Assembly: GCA_016214755.1 (NCBI GenBank)
Contig: JACRNX010000019.1
Location: forward strand, 1-55,539
Direction: 5' to 3'
DNA length: 55,539 nt
DNA from: Candidatus Falkowiibacteriota bacterium
GTDB taxonomy: Bacteria > Patescibacteriota > Patescibacteriia > UBA11705 > JABHMO01
Below, piece by piece: positions 1-8,050 of this stretch. Below the pieces are notes generated by a model. It worked only from the letters and a program-made list of their open reading frames with translations, made no database searches and was not told the origin of the DNA. The translations under genes and the position numbers were made by a program. The stretch's first letter is position 1. Each line of letters begins with the position of its first letter.

Positions 1-253
1 ACCTTAAAAAACAACACCGACAACAAATAGCCGCGCAGCAAAAGGTCGAAAAATTCAAAAAAATAATCCCTCGTTTGGGAACATTCTTAATTGCAGAGCC
101 GAGAAGAGTTCGGCAACATTCCTTAATTGCTTGACACGTAGCTGACATTATAGCGTTGTTGTTTCGCGTAAAACGTTATCAATAATTTACATTGTAATTT
201 GCGCTAGATTTAGTCCTTTTTAAGTTAATCGGAAATAAATTTGTTAATGACTA
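1..253. other. Left-edge spacer without a recognisable gene
   Basis: No supported gene. An open frame ending at a TAG at 28-30 could be the tail of a plus-strand gene that starts outside the window, but it is too short to judge. A nearly repeated word (ACATTCTTAATTGC at about 82, ACATTCCTTAATTGC at about 116) flanks a small GCCGA/TCGGC hairpin. Confidence 0.3.
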
Positions 254-282
254 TTGACAAGAATTGAAGGATTTGCTATAAT
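254..282 (+). promoter_or_regulatory. Consensus sigma-70 promoter
   Basis: TTGACA at 254-259, 17 bases, TATAAT at 277-282: both hexamers are perfect. It leads into the small basic-protein gene at 376; the expected transcript start is near 289, giving a leader of about 85 bases. Confidence 0.85.
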
Positions 283-375
283 GCTTTGTTCATTGGCCAG
301 AATGCTTGTCTAGCTGATGAAAATAAGCAATTAGTTTATTGGCTTTAATGCGCGTAATAACCAAGGGGGGAAAAG

Positions 376-528
376 ATGAGAAGGCAGAAGCAATGGGACA
401 GGGAACGCGTTTATCGCGGCATCGCGCGGAAAATCATTGGTCCGGTGCCAGCGACGAAGCCACATTCGACAAAAAAGGGAAAGAAGGGTTATCAGCGGTG
501 CAGCGGCAAAGCGGTGCTCGTTGAATAG
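376..528 (+). CDS. Small basic protein, 50 residues, unknown function
   Basis: Not a family I recognise. The start is set by a strong purine run (AAGGGGGG at 363-370) six bases before ATG 376. The protein begins MRRQKQWDRERVYRG, is rich in Arg and Lys (a KKGKKG patch at residues 33-38) and has one Cys (residue 42), so it may bind nucleic acid; that is inference. The gene sits alone between a perfect promoter (254-282) and a hairpin terminator (546-591), a complete single-gene transcription unit. A 61-residue frame overlapping it from 339 has no ribosome-binding site and is probably a shadow. High confidence that a transcript exists, moderate that this frame is translated. Confidence 0.6.
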   Translation: MRRQKQWDRERVYRGIARKIIGPVPATKPHSTKKGKKGYQRCSGKAVLVE

Positions 529-545
529 AAAGGGAAAAATGCGAA

Positions 546-600
546 CAAACGAAAAACGAGGGAATCCGAATGATCTCCTCGTTTTAGTTTGCTTTTATTT
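546..600 (+). terminator. Intrinsic terminator of the small basic gene
   Basis: A long stem pairs 546-561 (CAAACGAAAAACGAGG) with 577-591 (CCTCGTTTTAGTTTG) around a 15-base loop, and T-rich sequence follows. It lies just after the stop at 526-528. Confidence 0.75.
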
Positions 601-703
601 TTAGAGATATTTTGCTCCGCAGTTCTATTTTTGTCTTTTTTAACTACCAACTACCACCTACAACCTCAAGTCAAAACGACGTTCGGAATTCTTAGATTTT
701 AAA

Positions 704-2686
704 TTATGGCTTCACGGTTCCGTCGCCGGGCGCGAATTTATCTTGCTCGAGCGCGGTCGTTAAAATATTTTTCGTCCGCGTGATGATGGCGTCGGTCAGC
801 GCGTCTTTGGCGATTAACGTAGCGGTGCCAGTCAGTTCCAGTAATTTACCGACGTCTTCATTTTTAGGATAGACGACGAGGCTGAAATTGGCATGCGCTT
901 CTTTGATTGATTCTGGCAGGCGATTAATTTTCCAAGTTACTTTTCGCGTTATTTCGTCGAAGAAAATATCGCCGGCGCCCGCTTTTTTTTCTTCCATCCA
1001 GCTAACGTAATTTGGCAAGCTGGCGGAAACGCTAATATCTTTGATTTCGTGGATGTCGTTGGATAAATCCCAAAAAATTTTCAATTTAGTGGGTTGTTCC
1101 GCTTGGAAAGGCAAGGGTCCGCTGCCAATCGGCGTGCCGTCGTCGAAATAGTAAAGCGCCTTGACTCCGAGATTGGCGCTTGAGCTTAAAGTTAAGATCA
1201 CCGGACTACTTTTTATCGCCGGCACGCTTTCCGTGCTGGTGGAAATATCAAGTTCCGAGCGCGCCTCGATTATCGTCTGATTCAAATCAGGCAGATTGGT
1301 CAGTTCTGAATACGTTTTGAGCGGCAGGGAAAAATCAATCGAGACGTCCCGCCCGGCGTTTAATTTTTTCAGTTCCGCGATTTGCGTTTCGTCCCAGAAT
1401 ATTTCCTTGCCCGTTTCAGTTTTTTTTATTTTTCCAAAATGTTTATCGTCAATTTTATTCCAATTGAAAATGTCCGCGCCGCTTATTTGCAACACTGTTT
1501 TCGCTTTCAGATTTTCAAAAACCGTCTGGCCGTTGTTTTTAATCACCAAAGAAAAAGTCAATTGGTCTCCCAAATTTATATTTCTGTTTTCCGTCGCTCC
1601 GTTTATGATAAGAAAAGTATTGAGCGGCTGGTCATTGATTTTGATTGAAAATTTTTCTTCTTTGATGATTATGTATTGCCCGGCCGCGTCGCTGGCGAGC
1701 AGTTGAACCAGAAAATTCTGCTCGCGTTCACTGTCCTTTGCGAAGCTGGTGGCCGCGGGAAAGACGCCTTCGATATTGATTTCTTTATTTTCCTCTCCGC
1801 CGGCCAGTTGATTAATGAGCCAGCCGCGATTATCTTCCGCGGCCGCCGGCTGAGCGAACGCGAATTGAAAATTTTTTGGATAAGTGAAAAGGATTTTTAT
1901 GTTTTTTAATATTTCGCTTTCTTCATTTTTTAATTTCGTCTTTATGTTGACTTTTTGTCCGAGAACGACATTAGCGGAAAAATGAAAAGCGAGATTCAGC
2001 CGCGGCGCTTCAAGCAGAACGCTGTACGTTGTTTCCTTGGAAAATTCGGAATTAAAATTTTCCGGCTTGAATATTAATTTGGCGGTCAGCGTTTGCGCGT
2101 CGCCCGGCGCGTCAATGATCCGGCCGGTGATTTTTAAAATTCCTTCTTGACCGGCTGCCAGTTCTCCGATCGAAAAACTGTGATTTTGAAGCGTTGGTTC
2201 AGCTTTTTCAATTATCAGGCCTTTGGGATATTGCAGGGACAAACGCGCGTTGGACAGTTTGAGCGCGCCTTGGTTTTTGTACGATATTTGATAATCAAAG
2301 GGTTCATTGACGCTGATTTTCTCCGGCGCCTGAATTTCAAGAAGCAGTTTCTCGCTTTGAAACGGCCTTTCACCCTGAAAATACAAAAAGCCGGCGGCCG
2401 CGGCGGCCAGCAGTAAAATGGAGAGGCCGAGCGCGAGAGCGAGCAGATATTGGCGATGGCGCGTCCGGCTTTTTTCAATCAAAATTTTTAAGGAAGAATT
2501 TTCGTCTTCCTTTTTTTTAGCGCCATCGGCGCTGATTTCCTGATTTTGATTTTCAGATTCCGTTTCCTCGTACAGCGTTATCAATTCTTGAATGGGATTT
2601 TCTGCCGGGGCCTTGATTTTATGCCGGCGGAATCGCAAAGAAAATCGCCGCTTATTTTGCATATGGGGCCTGTCGTCAAATGTCAT
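704..2686 (-). CDS. Membrane-anchored protein with CARDB/DUF11-like repeats
   Basis: 660 residues. A charged cytoplasmic N-terminus (1-80) is followed by one membrane segment at about 82-103. The large outer part is made of beta-sandwich modules of the CARDB/DUF11 type: several stretches read like ..SYKNQG..L.NARLSLQYP or ..VIKNNGQTVFENLKA, the usual cue for such modules. It is a probable cell-surface structural or adhesion protein; no catalytic motif is visible. Its ATG overlaps the stop of the DUF4012 gene upstream by four bases (ATGA), so the two are translationally coupled and likely act together in the envelope. Function beyond surface exposure is inference. Confidence 0.75.
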   Translation of the reverse strand: MTFDDRPHMQNKRRFSLRFRRHKIKAPAENPIQELITLYEETESENQNQEISADGAKKKEDENSSLKILIEKSRTRHRQYLLALALGLSILLLAAAAAGFLYFQGERPFQSEKLLLEIQAPEKISVNEPFDYQISYKNQGALKLSNARLSLQYPKGLIIEKAEPTLQNHSFSIGELAAGQEGILKITGRIIDAPGDAQTLTAKLIFKPENFNSEFSKETTYSVLLEAPRLNLAFHFSANVVLGQKVNIKTKLKNEESEILKNIKILFTYPKNFQFAFAQPAAAEDNRGWLINQLAGGEENKEINIEGVFPAATSFAKDSEREQNFLVQLLASDAAGQYIIIKEEKFSIKINDQPLNTFLIINGATENRNINLGDQLTFSLVIKNNGQTVFENLKAKTVLQISGADIFNWNKIDDKHFGKIKKTETGKEIFWDETQIAELKKLNAGRDVSIDFSLPLKTYSELTNLPDLNQTIIEARSELDISTSTESVPAIKSSPVILTLSSSANLGVKALYYFDDGTPIGSGPLPFQAEQPTKLKIFWDLSNDIHEIKDISVSASLPNYVSWMEEKKAGAGDIFFDEITRKVTWKINRLPESIKEAHANFSLVVYPKNEDVGKLLELTGTATLIAKDALTDAIITRTKNILTTALEQDKFAPGDGTVKP

Positions 2687-5220
2687 TCAGCGATGAAAGC
2701 GAGCAAAGCGTCGTCCGCGAGAGATGACTCGAGTTTTATTTGGTCAAAATGGTTTATGGCCGCGTGGCCGAAGGTTTTTGTCGCGCTATATCCTGTCGGC
2801 AAATTGATGGTAATATTGAATTTCGTGTTTTGAACGCCGGATTGTTTTTGCAGGAGAAAGGAATAAAATTCTGGATGTTTTTCGTTCGAGAAAATCGTTA
2901 ATTTTGATTTTTGGGCGGCGCTGAAGCGAAAAGGCAGGCGATATTTTATTATCAATTGTCGCTCTTCGCCAGAGTCAACCTGCAACCAGTTGCCGAAGAC
3001 GGTTTTATCGAATTCATTGTTTATTTGCGTCCCTGAAGTCGGATCAATCCATATCTTGCCTTGAATTCCGGCGAGCCATTCGTCTTCTTGCCAAGCGGTC
3101 TCGGGTTTTTCGAATTTGTTCGCCGGCACCGAGCTGTGGCCGGTAATTTCCAAAAGTTCGCTACCGGCCGGAGTGTAAATCCTCACGAAAGACAGGTTTG
3201 ATATTTTGCCGAATTGGTCGTTCGCGCTGCCCGTGTGTTTCCGGGAAATGGCGAGCGTGTTGATGATCGTTCCGTCGTCCGCGATATTGGAAACAAGATT
3301 AATGTTTTGCTCGATGAACGCATCGGTCTTTCCACCACCGATATTTGAACTTACGACGGCTAAGTAATCCCGTGAGCTATTAAGCATTTTCCCCGCCCAG
3401 CCGTAGCTGGCGATTTTTTCTTCAATCGCTTGATTGGCGAAATAGAGCTGAATGTCTTTTTCTGCCAGCCCTTTTTTCACGGCTTGAGCGATGGTGATGA
3501 TTGTTTTTTTGTCGGCGCCAAACAGTTTTTTCAAAAATTCAGGCGCTAAGTCGGCTAAAAGCTGTTTGGGTTTGGCCGTGTTTTTCAGCGCGCTGGTGGA
3601 TTTTTGAAGTTCGATGATGAAATTTTTCGCGTTCAGCGATTGGCCGTAGTCAGGCAAATTAATCGGGCCGATTATTTCCAAAATGGCGGGAATCAATGAC
3701 GCGTTCACGCTGATGACGCCGTCAACAGTCGGTCCGCCGGCGTTTTCGTAGAACCATTTAATTTTTTGGGCGGAAGAAGGGAAATCCGGCAGCCAGTTCG
3801 CGTCCTGCATTTCCCAAAGCGGATTAATGACGGTTAGGGGATAAGGCGCTTTCCGTTTCGCCAGCAAAGAACCTTGCAGGTCGTAACTGCCGCCGCTGGG
3901 AATTTCTATATTTTTTATTTCGCCGCGGTCAATGTCAACCAAGGCGAAACTGCCGATAAATCCGCCGGTGGCGCGGATTTCATTGTTGTTTTGAAAAACG
4001 AAAAGATACCGCCGTAAGTAGTCCGCCCCAAGGATTTCATTGATTGTTTTCGAGAGTTCGGAAAATTCCGTTAAATCATTCGCCAGGGACGAAAGATAAT
4101 TTTTAATTTGGCTGAATTGCGCGCGCTTGTTTTCCGGTAGCGCCTCTGGCCGGATTTTGTTCATAAGCGAATTGACGCTATTTACTTTTCCGGCGATTGA
4201 CGAAATGTCGCTTTCCGCGTTCGCTAAACGTTCAGTTAGTTTTTTATCCGACGATTTCAGCGCTTCGAACGCGTTGGTGATTTGCTGGCCAATGTCCGCC
4301 GCCGCCGCGCCGGCGTCAAGTAGGTACTCGGCGTCAGCTAAATTTGGTCCGGTTCGCGGAATGAGATTGATGAGAATTTTAAGTCCGGCGTTAATTTTAT
4401 CTAGTTCGTTTTCCGCTTCAAATAAATTTTTTTCAGCGGCCGCGAATTGTTCGCGCGCTTCGCCGGTCTTTTCGTCAAGAAGATTTTGGCTGGCGATTTT
4501 TATGTCGGCATACGCTTCGGTCGCGTAATTCACGATTTTTGCCTGTGAATTTTTCAATTCATGATAATAGCCAAAGGCCTTGATCGGCGCGATGCATAGG
4601 AGGAAACCAAACGTGTAAATAACGATTTTTTTTGGCCAATCGTATGGTAAATTTAAATGATAAAACCAAGGCGCCTTGGTGAATTGTTCGCCATGCTCGT
4701 CATAATGTCGTTTTGACGGAAGATGATTTAAAACAGCGATTCGCTCTTCGTGTCTGAAAATAACCGTCGGCCCCAGCTCTCCAGCGGCTTTGTGTTTCGG
4801 CTTTTCGTTCGCCATGGACTTGGACGAAGTGGGTAGTTCGCGGCCGCGCCGTCTGAGCAGTGAAAGGATTCTTTTCTTCTCTGCTTTTTCTTTCTGTTTT
4901 TTGGCGAGTTCGGTTAAATCCAAAACAAAAGAGGAATGGCTGGAGCGCGCGGTCGTTGGTTTGACGATAATGTCAGTGTGATGATGAGGATGTTTGACGC
5001 CGATGGTTTCGCCGGCCGGCAGGAGTTTCGCCAATTCCTTCATGACTGATTGCTCAAGTTCGCGATTGGTGTCTTTTTGATGATGGGCGAGGATGCCGTC
5101 TATTTCATGCTGGAGCAAACCAAAGGTGAGCGGCTCGTTCGGTTTTTGGTTTTCGCCGCTTCGCGCGTCGCGTTTATTGAGGCGGATGTTAGGCGTGGTT
5201 TTTTTTATTTTTTTATTCAT
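2683..5220 (-). CDS. DUF4012-domain membrane protein
   Basis: 845 residues. A hydrophilic N-terminal region of about 195 residues, rich in charge and with a His cluster at 77-80, precedes one membrane segment at about 198-218. A helical region (about 220-395) leads to a DUF4012 domain, recognised by the stretches FVFQNNNEIRATGGFIGSF and GVISVNASLIPAILEIIGP. DUF4012 proteins are common in Patescibacteria and Actinobacteria, usually beside polysaccharide genes, as here (glycosyltransferases at 5515, 9902, 11150). The biochemical role is not established; a part in surface glycan handling is inferred from context. The start ATG has no Shine-Dalgarno site. Confidence 0.85.
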   Translation of the reverse strand: MNKKIKKTTPNIRLNKRDARSGENQKPNEPLTFGLLQHEIDGILAHHQKDTNRELEQSVMKELAKLLPAGETIGVKHPHHHTDIIVKPTTARSSHSSFVLDLTELAKKQKEKAEKKRILSLLRRRGRELPTSSKSMANEKPKHKAAGELGPTVIFRHEERIAVLNHLPSKRHYDEHGEQFTKAPWFYHLNLPYDWPKKIVIYTFGFLLCIAPIKAFGYYHELKNSQAKIVNYATEAYADIKIASQNLLDEKTGEAREQFAAAEKNLFEAENELDKINAGLKILINLIPRTGPNLADAEYLLDAGAAAADIGQQITNAFEALKSSDKKLTERLANAESDISSIAGKVNSVNSLMNKIRPEALPENKRAQFSQIKNYLSSLANDLTEFSELSKTINEILGADYLRRYLFVFQNNNEIRATGGFIGSFALVDIDRGEIKNIEIPSGGSYDLQGSLLAKRKAPYPLTVINPLWEMQDANWLPDFPSSAQKIKWFYENAGGPTVDGVISVNASLIPAILEIIGPINLPDYGQSLNAKNFIIELQKSTSALKNTAKPKQLLADLAPEFLKKLFGADKKTIITIAQAVKKGLAEKDIQLYFANQAIEEKIASYGWAGKMLNSSRDYLAVVSSNIGGGKTDAFIEQNINLVSNIADDGTIINTLAISRKHTGSANDQFGKISNLSFVRIYTPAGSELLEITGHSSVPANKFEKPETAWQEDEWLAGIQGKIWIDPTSGTQINNEFDKTVFGNWLQVDSGEERQLIIKYRLPFRFSAAQKSKLTIFSNEKHPEFYSFLLQKQSGVQNTKFNITINLPTGYSATKTFGHAAINHFDQIKLESSLADDALLAFIAE

Positions 5221-5249
5221 TTTGTTTTCGTATTTGAAATCAAGGGTTG

Positions 5250-5490
5250 TTTGCAGACGGTTTTCTCCGAAGGATAGCGAGAGGAGCGTTTTTTGTCATG
5301 CTGAGGTTCTCGAAGTATGACAGATGAAGAGTTTTTGTCGCCCTTCGAGAGCACTTCGACAAGCTCAGTGCATGCCTCAGGGTGACAAGTGGCGGGACAA
5401 GTTCGGGCTTAACTTCATTGAAGTGCCCCAGACCCCGTGATATGCACATTAGAAGTAAAAAGTACGGCTTAAAGACGGCAAAATTGAGTA
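5250..5490. repeat. Composite intergenic repeat (CTTCGAG/CTCAGG family plus CCCCGTGATATGC module)
   Basis: The gap between the DUF4012 gene and the glycosyltransferase is filled by palindromic repeat units: TCATGCTGAGG..CTCGAAG..ATGACA, then CCCTTCGAG..CTCAGGGTGACA, then GACCCCGTGATATGC at 5431-5445. Related units recur at 16020-16265, 24750-24822, 44080-44300, 50030-50200 and 51230-51430. Open frames here are repeat-derived and not genes. Confidence 0.8.
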
Positions 5491-5514
5491 TTATTGATCA
5501 TTGAACGTTGATCA

Positions 5515-6636
5515 TTAATCATTAATTGCATTATATATTTCTAACGTTTGCTCGGCGCAGAGCCGCCAGTTAAATCTTTTCGCGTTTTTCAGCCCTTTTT
5601 CGATTATATTTTGTTTTAATTCTTTATCAGTTAAAACTTGGAATATTTTGTCAGCCATTTCAGCGCAATCACTCGGGTTGAAGAACAGTGCGGAATCTCC
5701 TAGTACTTCGGGCATTGACGTTGTATTCGTGGAGATAACCGGACAGCCGCATGCCTGCGCTTCAATGGCGATTAGGCCAAATCCTTCGATGAACGATGGC
5801 AGAACGAACGCATCCGCGGCGTTGTAAAGGATTGGCAGTTCGTCATTGCTGACATAACCAGTGGTGATAATGTCGTTTTTATACGGCGAAGCGTTGATTT
5901 CCGCTCGGACGTTGGTGTAGTGCAGGTCTTCGCGGCCGGCGAGCACGAGCTGATGCTCGATTTTGTGTTTGGTTTTCAGTAAATTAAACGCTTTGACCAA
6001 GCCCTCAATGTTTTTATGGCCGCGCCAGACGCCGAGGAAAAAAATGAATGGTTTCGCGATGTTAAACTTATTTTTTACTTTGTTAATTATACCACAATCA
6101 TTGATAATTTTAAAATTTTCGTCCACACCTTCGTAAATAATCGTGATTTTATCGGGGTTTATCGAAAAATGTTTGAGTAACGCGTCTTTTGTGCTTTGCG
6201 AGACAGCGATGATTTTCGACGCCTTATGTAGAGTGGAAGCGAAAACCGCGCGATACGCCAGCCGGCGGAATAGTGAATTCATCTTGTGTCCGGGAAAGAA
6301 AAGGGGAGTCAAATCATGAATGGTGCAAACGGACTTCTTCGGAAAAAAAATCGGCGAGTTAAAATGAGGATAATGGATTAAATCAAAGTCCTCCTTCATA
6401 AATTGAGAAGGCAGAAGGGTTTGTTCAGCATAACTGTACCATCTTGGAGTGACGAGACATTTATTAACGTGAGAAGTTGGAGGTTGGAAGTTGGAATAAG
6501 CAGGTTCGCGCAAAAACAAAACATACTCATTAACTTTGTCAATTTCAAATAAATTGTCCGTCAAATTTTTTATGTAGGTGCCGATGCCGGTGCATTCTTC
6601 GTTGCCGTACATGCGGGCGTCAATGGCGATGTTCAT
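5515..6636 (-). CDS. Glycosyltransferase family 4 protein
   Basis: 373 residues, normal for a GT-B retaining glycosyltransferase. The N-terminal Rossmann half begins MNIAIDARMYGNEECTGIGTY, typical of the group. The C-terminal half carries the donor-site E-x7-E motif in PSFIEGFGLIAIEAQACG at about 286-303, then STNTTSMPEVLGDSALFF. It would add a sugar from a nucleotide donor to a polyprenyl-linked or surface glycan on the cytoplasmic face of the membrane; donor and acceptor cannot be told. The start has no Shine-Dalgarno site. One of four GT4 genes in the window. Confidence 0.9.
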   Translation of the reverse strand: MNIAIDARMYGNEECTGIGTYIKNLTDNLFEIDKVNEYVLFLREPAYSNFQPPTSHVNKCLVTPRWYSYAEQTLLPSQFMKEDFDLIHYPHFNSPIFFPKKSVCTIHDLTPLFFPGHKMNSLFRRLAYRAVFASTLHKASKIIAVSQSTKDALLKHFSINPDKITIIYEGVDENFKIINDCGIINKVKNKFNIAKPFIFFLGVWRGHKNIEGLVKAFNLLKTKHKIEHQLVLAGREDLHYTNVRAEINASPYKNDIITTGYVSNDELPILYNAADAFVLPSFIEGFGLIAIEAQACGCPVISTNTTSMPEVLGDSALFFNPSDCAEMADKIFQVLTDKELKQNIIEKGLKNAKRFNWRLCAEQTLEIYNAIND

Positions 6637-6654
6637 AAATAACGAATAGTAATG

Positions 6655-6894
6655 TTAAAAAGCATATGTGATGTCTGTCCGCCTTTCTATCGTCAGGATT
6701 CTTATTGTCTCGCCGTTTTTATAAAAAATGATTCTTAAGCTTCCTTGGTGAACGCGGTAAATATCATCGCGGCCTTTTAATTTGGTAATATCAATATGGC
6801 TAAAATCGCCGCGCAAAATTTTTTCTAATAGAATCTTAATTTTCGTTTTCTCTTTCGGCCGCAATCGTCGCAGGGCTTTTGAAATTTTATCCAT
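6655..6894 (-). CDS. RelE/ParE-family toxin
   Basis: 79 residues. The core KLKGRDDIYRVHQGSLRIIF followed by RILTIERRTD matches the beta-sheet and basic active-site pattern of RelE/ParE toxins, typically ribosome-dependent mRNA interferases or gyrase poisons; which one cannot be told from sequence. It starts one base after the stop of the antitoxin gene, so the two form a standard antitoxin-first operon. Confidence 0.88.
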   Translation of the reverse strand: MDKISKALRRLRPKEKTKIKILLEKILRGDFSHIDITKLKGRDDIYRVHQGSLRIIFYKNGETIRILTIERRTDITYAF

Positions 6895-6895
6895 A

Positions 6896-7105
6896 TTAGA
6901 GCCGCTTTAATATTTCTTTAACGTCAACTCCGCCTTTTTTGATTTTCGTGAAATCAATTACTTCTTCCCACGCGCCTTCGTTCACAGGGGAGATTTTAAA
7001 GATTGGTTCAGAGCGCCGAATGACGATGAAGGATTGTCCGGTTTTTACTTTTTGACAGTACTCTCCCAGATTTTCCCGCAGTTCTTTTAGTTTGATGGTA
7101 GTCAT
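6896..7105 (-). CDS. Phd/YefM-family antitoxin
   Basis: 69 residues. The N-terminal Phd/YefM DNA-binding fold is visible as TTIKLKELRENLGEYCQKVK, then GQSFIVIRRSEPIFKISPV; the C-terminal tail (about 45-69) would wrap the toxin. It lies immediately upstream of the toxin and probably represses the operon through the palindromes at 7122-7166. Confidence 0.88.
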   Translation of the reverse strand: MTTIKLKELRENLGEYCQKVKTGQSFIVIRRSEPIFKISPVNEGAWEEVIDFTKIKKGGVDVKEILKRL

Positions 7106-7121
7106 ATTTTTTTACTCTACT

Positions 7122-7175
7122 TTAAGTTAAACTTAAGTTCATCCTTAGTTTAACTTAGTTATTTTATAATGTCAA
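7122..7175 (-). promoter_or_regulatory. Toxin-antitoxin promoter with operator palindrome
   Basis: On the minus strand TTGACA (7170-7175), 17 bases, TAAACT (7147-7152). A perfect palindrome TTAAGTTAAACTTAA lies at 7122-7136 and a related half (CTTAGTTTAACTTAG) at 7149-7163 overlaps the -10. This is the expected layout for autoregulation by the antitoxin or the complex. Confidence 0.65.
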
Positions 7176-7215
7176 ATAACGTCGTATTATGGCGTATTTA
7201 CTGTCGAATTTAAAA

Positions 7216-7252
7216 TGAAAAACCGTCCCTGTCGTGGACAGAAACGGTCGAG
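7216..7252 (-). terminator. Terminator of the lipoprotein cluster
   Basis: Stem ACCGT-cc-CTGTC / GACAG-aa-ACGGT, followed on the minus strand by a T-rich tract (TTTTTCATTTTAAATT). It closes the lipoprotein cluster just after the stop at 7263. Confidence 0.6.
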
Positions 7253-7262
7253 TGATCATTGT

Positions 7263-7643
7263 CTAATTACTTCGGCTTTTCATTTTGAAAAAGACGAAAT
7301 AGCCCAATGGTTGATAACTTTGTGCGCTATTCAAGTCTGGAGAGATTGTAACTACTTCCAGCTCGGAATGGTTTCGTAAAAACAAAGTCAATTCTTCAGT
7401 GAATCGTTTGCCAAATCCAGGAAAATAGTAGAATCCCTTGCCGTAGTCGCGCGGCGGAATCAGCGTTGTTTCGTCAGTATTCAAGATACTTTTTCCTGAA
7501 TTGTAACATTCGTAATTCCATGGATTCCCTTTTTCGATTTCCGGACAGGGGTCTTTGCAAGTGTTTCCTTGATTGCTTGTTTCCTCTTTTGGTAGGCACG
7601 CGGAGACAGCGATTATCAGAATGATGGCGGCGATTCGTTCCAT
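7263..7643 (-). CDS. Small secreted lipoprotein, paralogue 1
   Basis: 126 residues. A signal peptide with a lipobox (AVSAC, Cys 16) predicts lipid attachment on the outer face of the membrane. The start is fixed by GAAGGAGG five bases upstream. The mature part shares with its two neighbours a block PPRDYGKGFYYFPGFG, then FTEELTLFLRNHSELEVVTI, then a GYFVFFK end. The protein also has CKDPCPEIEKGNPW.YECYNSGK, matching CSEDEKQNPWNTKCYYAGK in paralogue 3. No known family recognised; it belongs to a local triplet produced by tandem duplication. Function unknown. Confidence 0.75.
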   Translation of the reverse strand: MERIAAIILIIAVSACLPKEETSNQGNTCKDPCPEIEKGNPWNYECYNSGKSILNTDETTLIPPRDYGKGFYYFPGFGKRFTEELTLFLRNHSELEVVTISPDLNSAQSYQPLGYFVFFKMKSRSN

Positions 7644-7663
7644 TTTTTACCTCCTTCAGATTT

Positions 7664-7690
7664 TCCCCCCTTAGAATAAGGGGGGTGGGG
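7664..7690. repeat. CCCCCTTA/TAAGGGGG palindrome
   Basis: A G/C-run hairpin between lipoprotein genes 1 and 2. A close relative, CCCCTTATTTTAAGGGG, lies at about 27810-27830. It may act as an intercistronic terminator or stabiliser. Confidence 0.6.
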
Positions 7691-7724
7691 GGGTTATTCT
7701 CGAGGTCCCCCCTTTTTCCTCCCC

Positions 7725-8049
7725 TTATGGCAAAAAGTCATCGCCGATTTTTTTGCGTTTACAGACGACGAAGTAGCCGCTGATATAGCCACCGTTTTGC
7801 ATTTTTCGCTCGCCTTTATCATCTGGAGCAATAGACGTTATTTCCAATTCAGGATGTTGTTTGATGAATGTGGCCAATGAATTCGCGAATTCAGCGGCCA
7901 CGCAAGGAAAGTAGTAAACACCTTGGCCGTATTCTACTGGCAGAAGGATATTAGTTTTGCCAATGTTCTCGGGATTAGCGGCTGGTGATTTTTTCGCAAG
8001 CAAGTGAAAACAGTGAAAGCAACACAATCAAGATTGCGCGTTTGTCCAT
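7725..8049 (-). pseudogene. Small secreted lipoprotein, paralogue 2, with frameshift
   Basis: The proper start is ATG 8049 behind GAGGAG. It encodes MDKRAILIVLLSLFSLAC, a signal peptide with lipobox LAC, and then in the same frame stops after six more residues. The rest of the protein (KSPAANPENIGKTN.. to GYFVVCKRKK) is one base out of phase. The shift falls at a run of six A (GCGAAAAAATC); removing one A joins LAC-EKSPAANPEN cleanly. The downstream frame alone would need a TTG start without a ribosome-binding site. The family blocks LPVEYGQGVYYFP and FIKQHPELEITSI are intact. It is a recent one-base mutation, a sequencing error, or slippage at the A run. Confidence 0.7.
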
Positions 8050-8050
8050 T

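Noticed and set aside
131-154. TTGACA followed by TATAGC at 131-154
   Set aside because: The spacing is only 12 bases, too short for a sigma-70 promoter; the perfect promoter at 254 is a better explanation.
339-524. 61-residue open frame over the small basic gene
   Set aside because: No ribosome-binding site. The overlapping 376-528 frame has a strong one and fits the transcript better.
5240-5449. 69-residue open frame between DUF4012 and glycosyltransferase genes
   Set aside because: It is made of palindromic repeats and low-complexity Ser/Lys/Leu, with no start signal.
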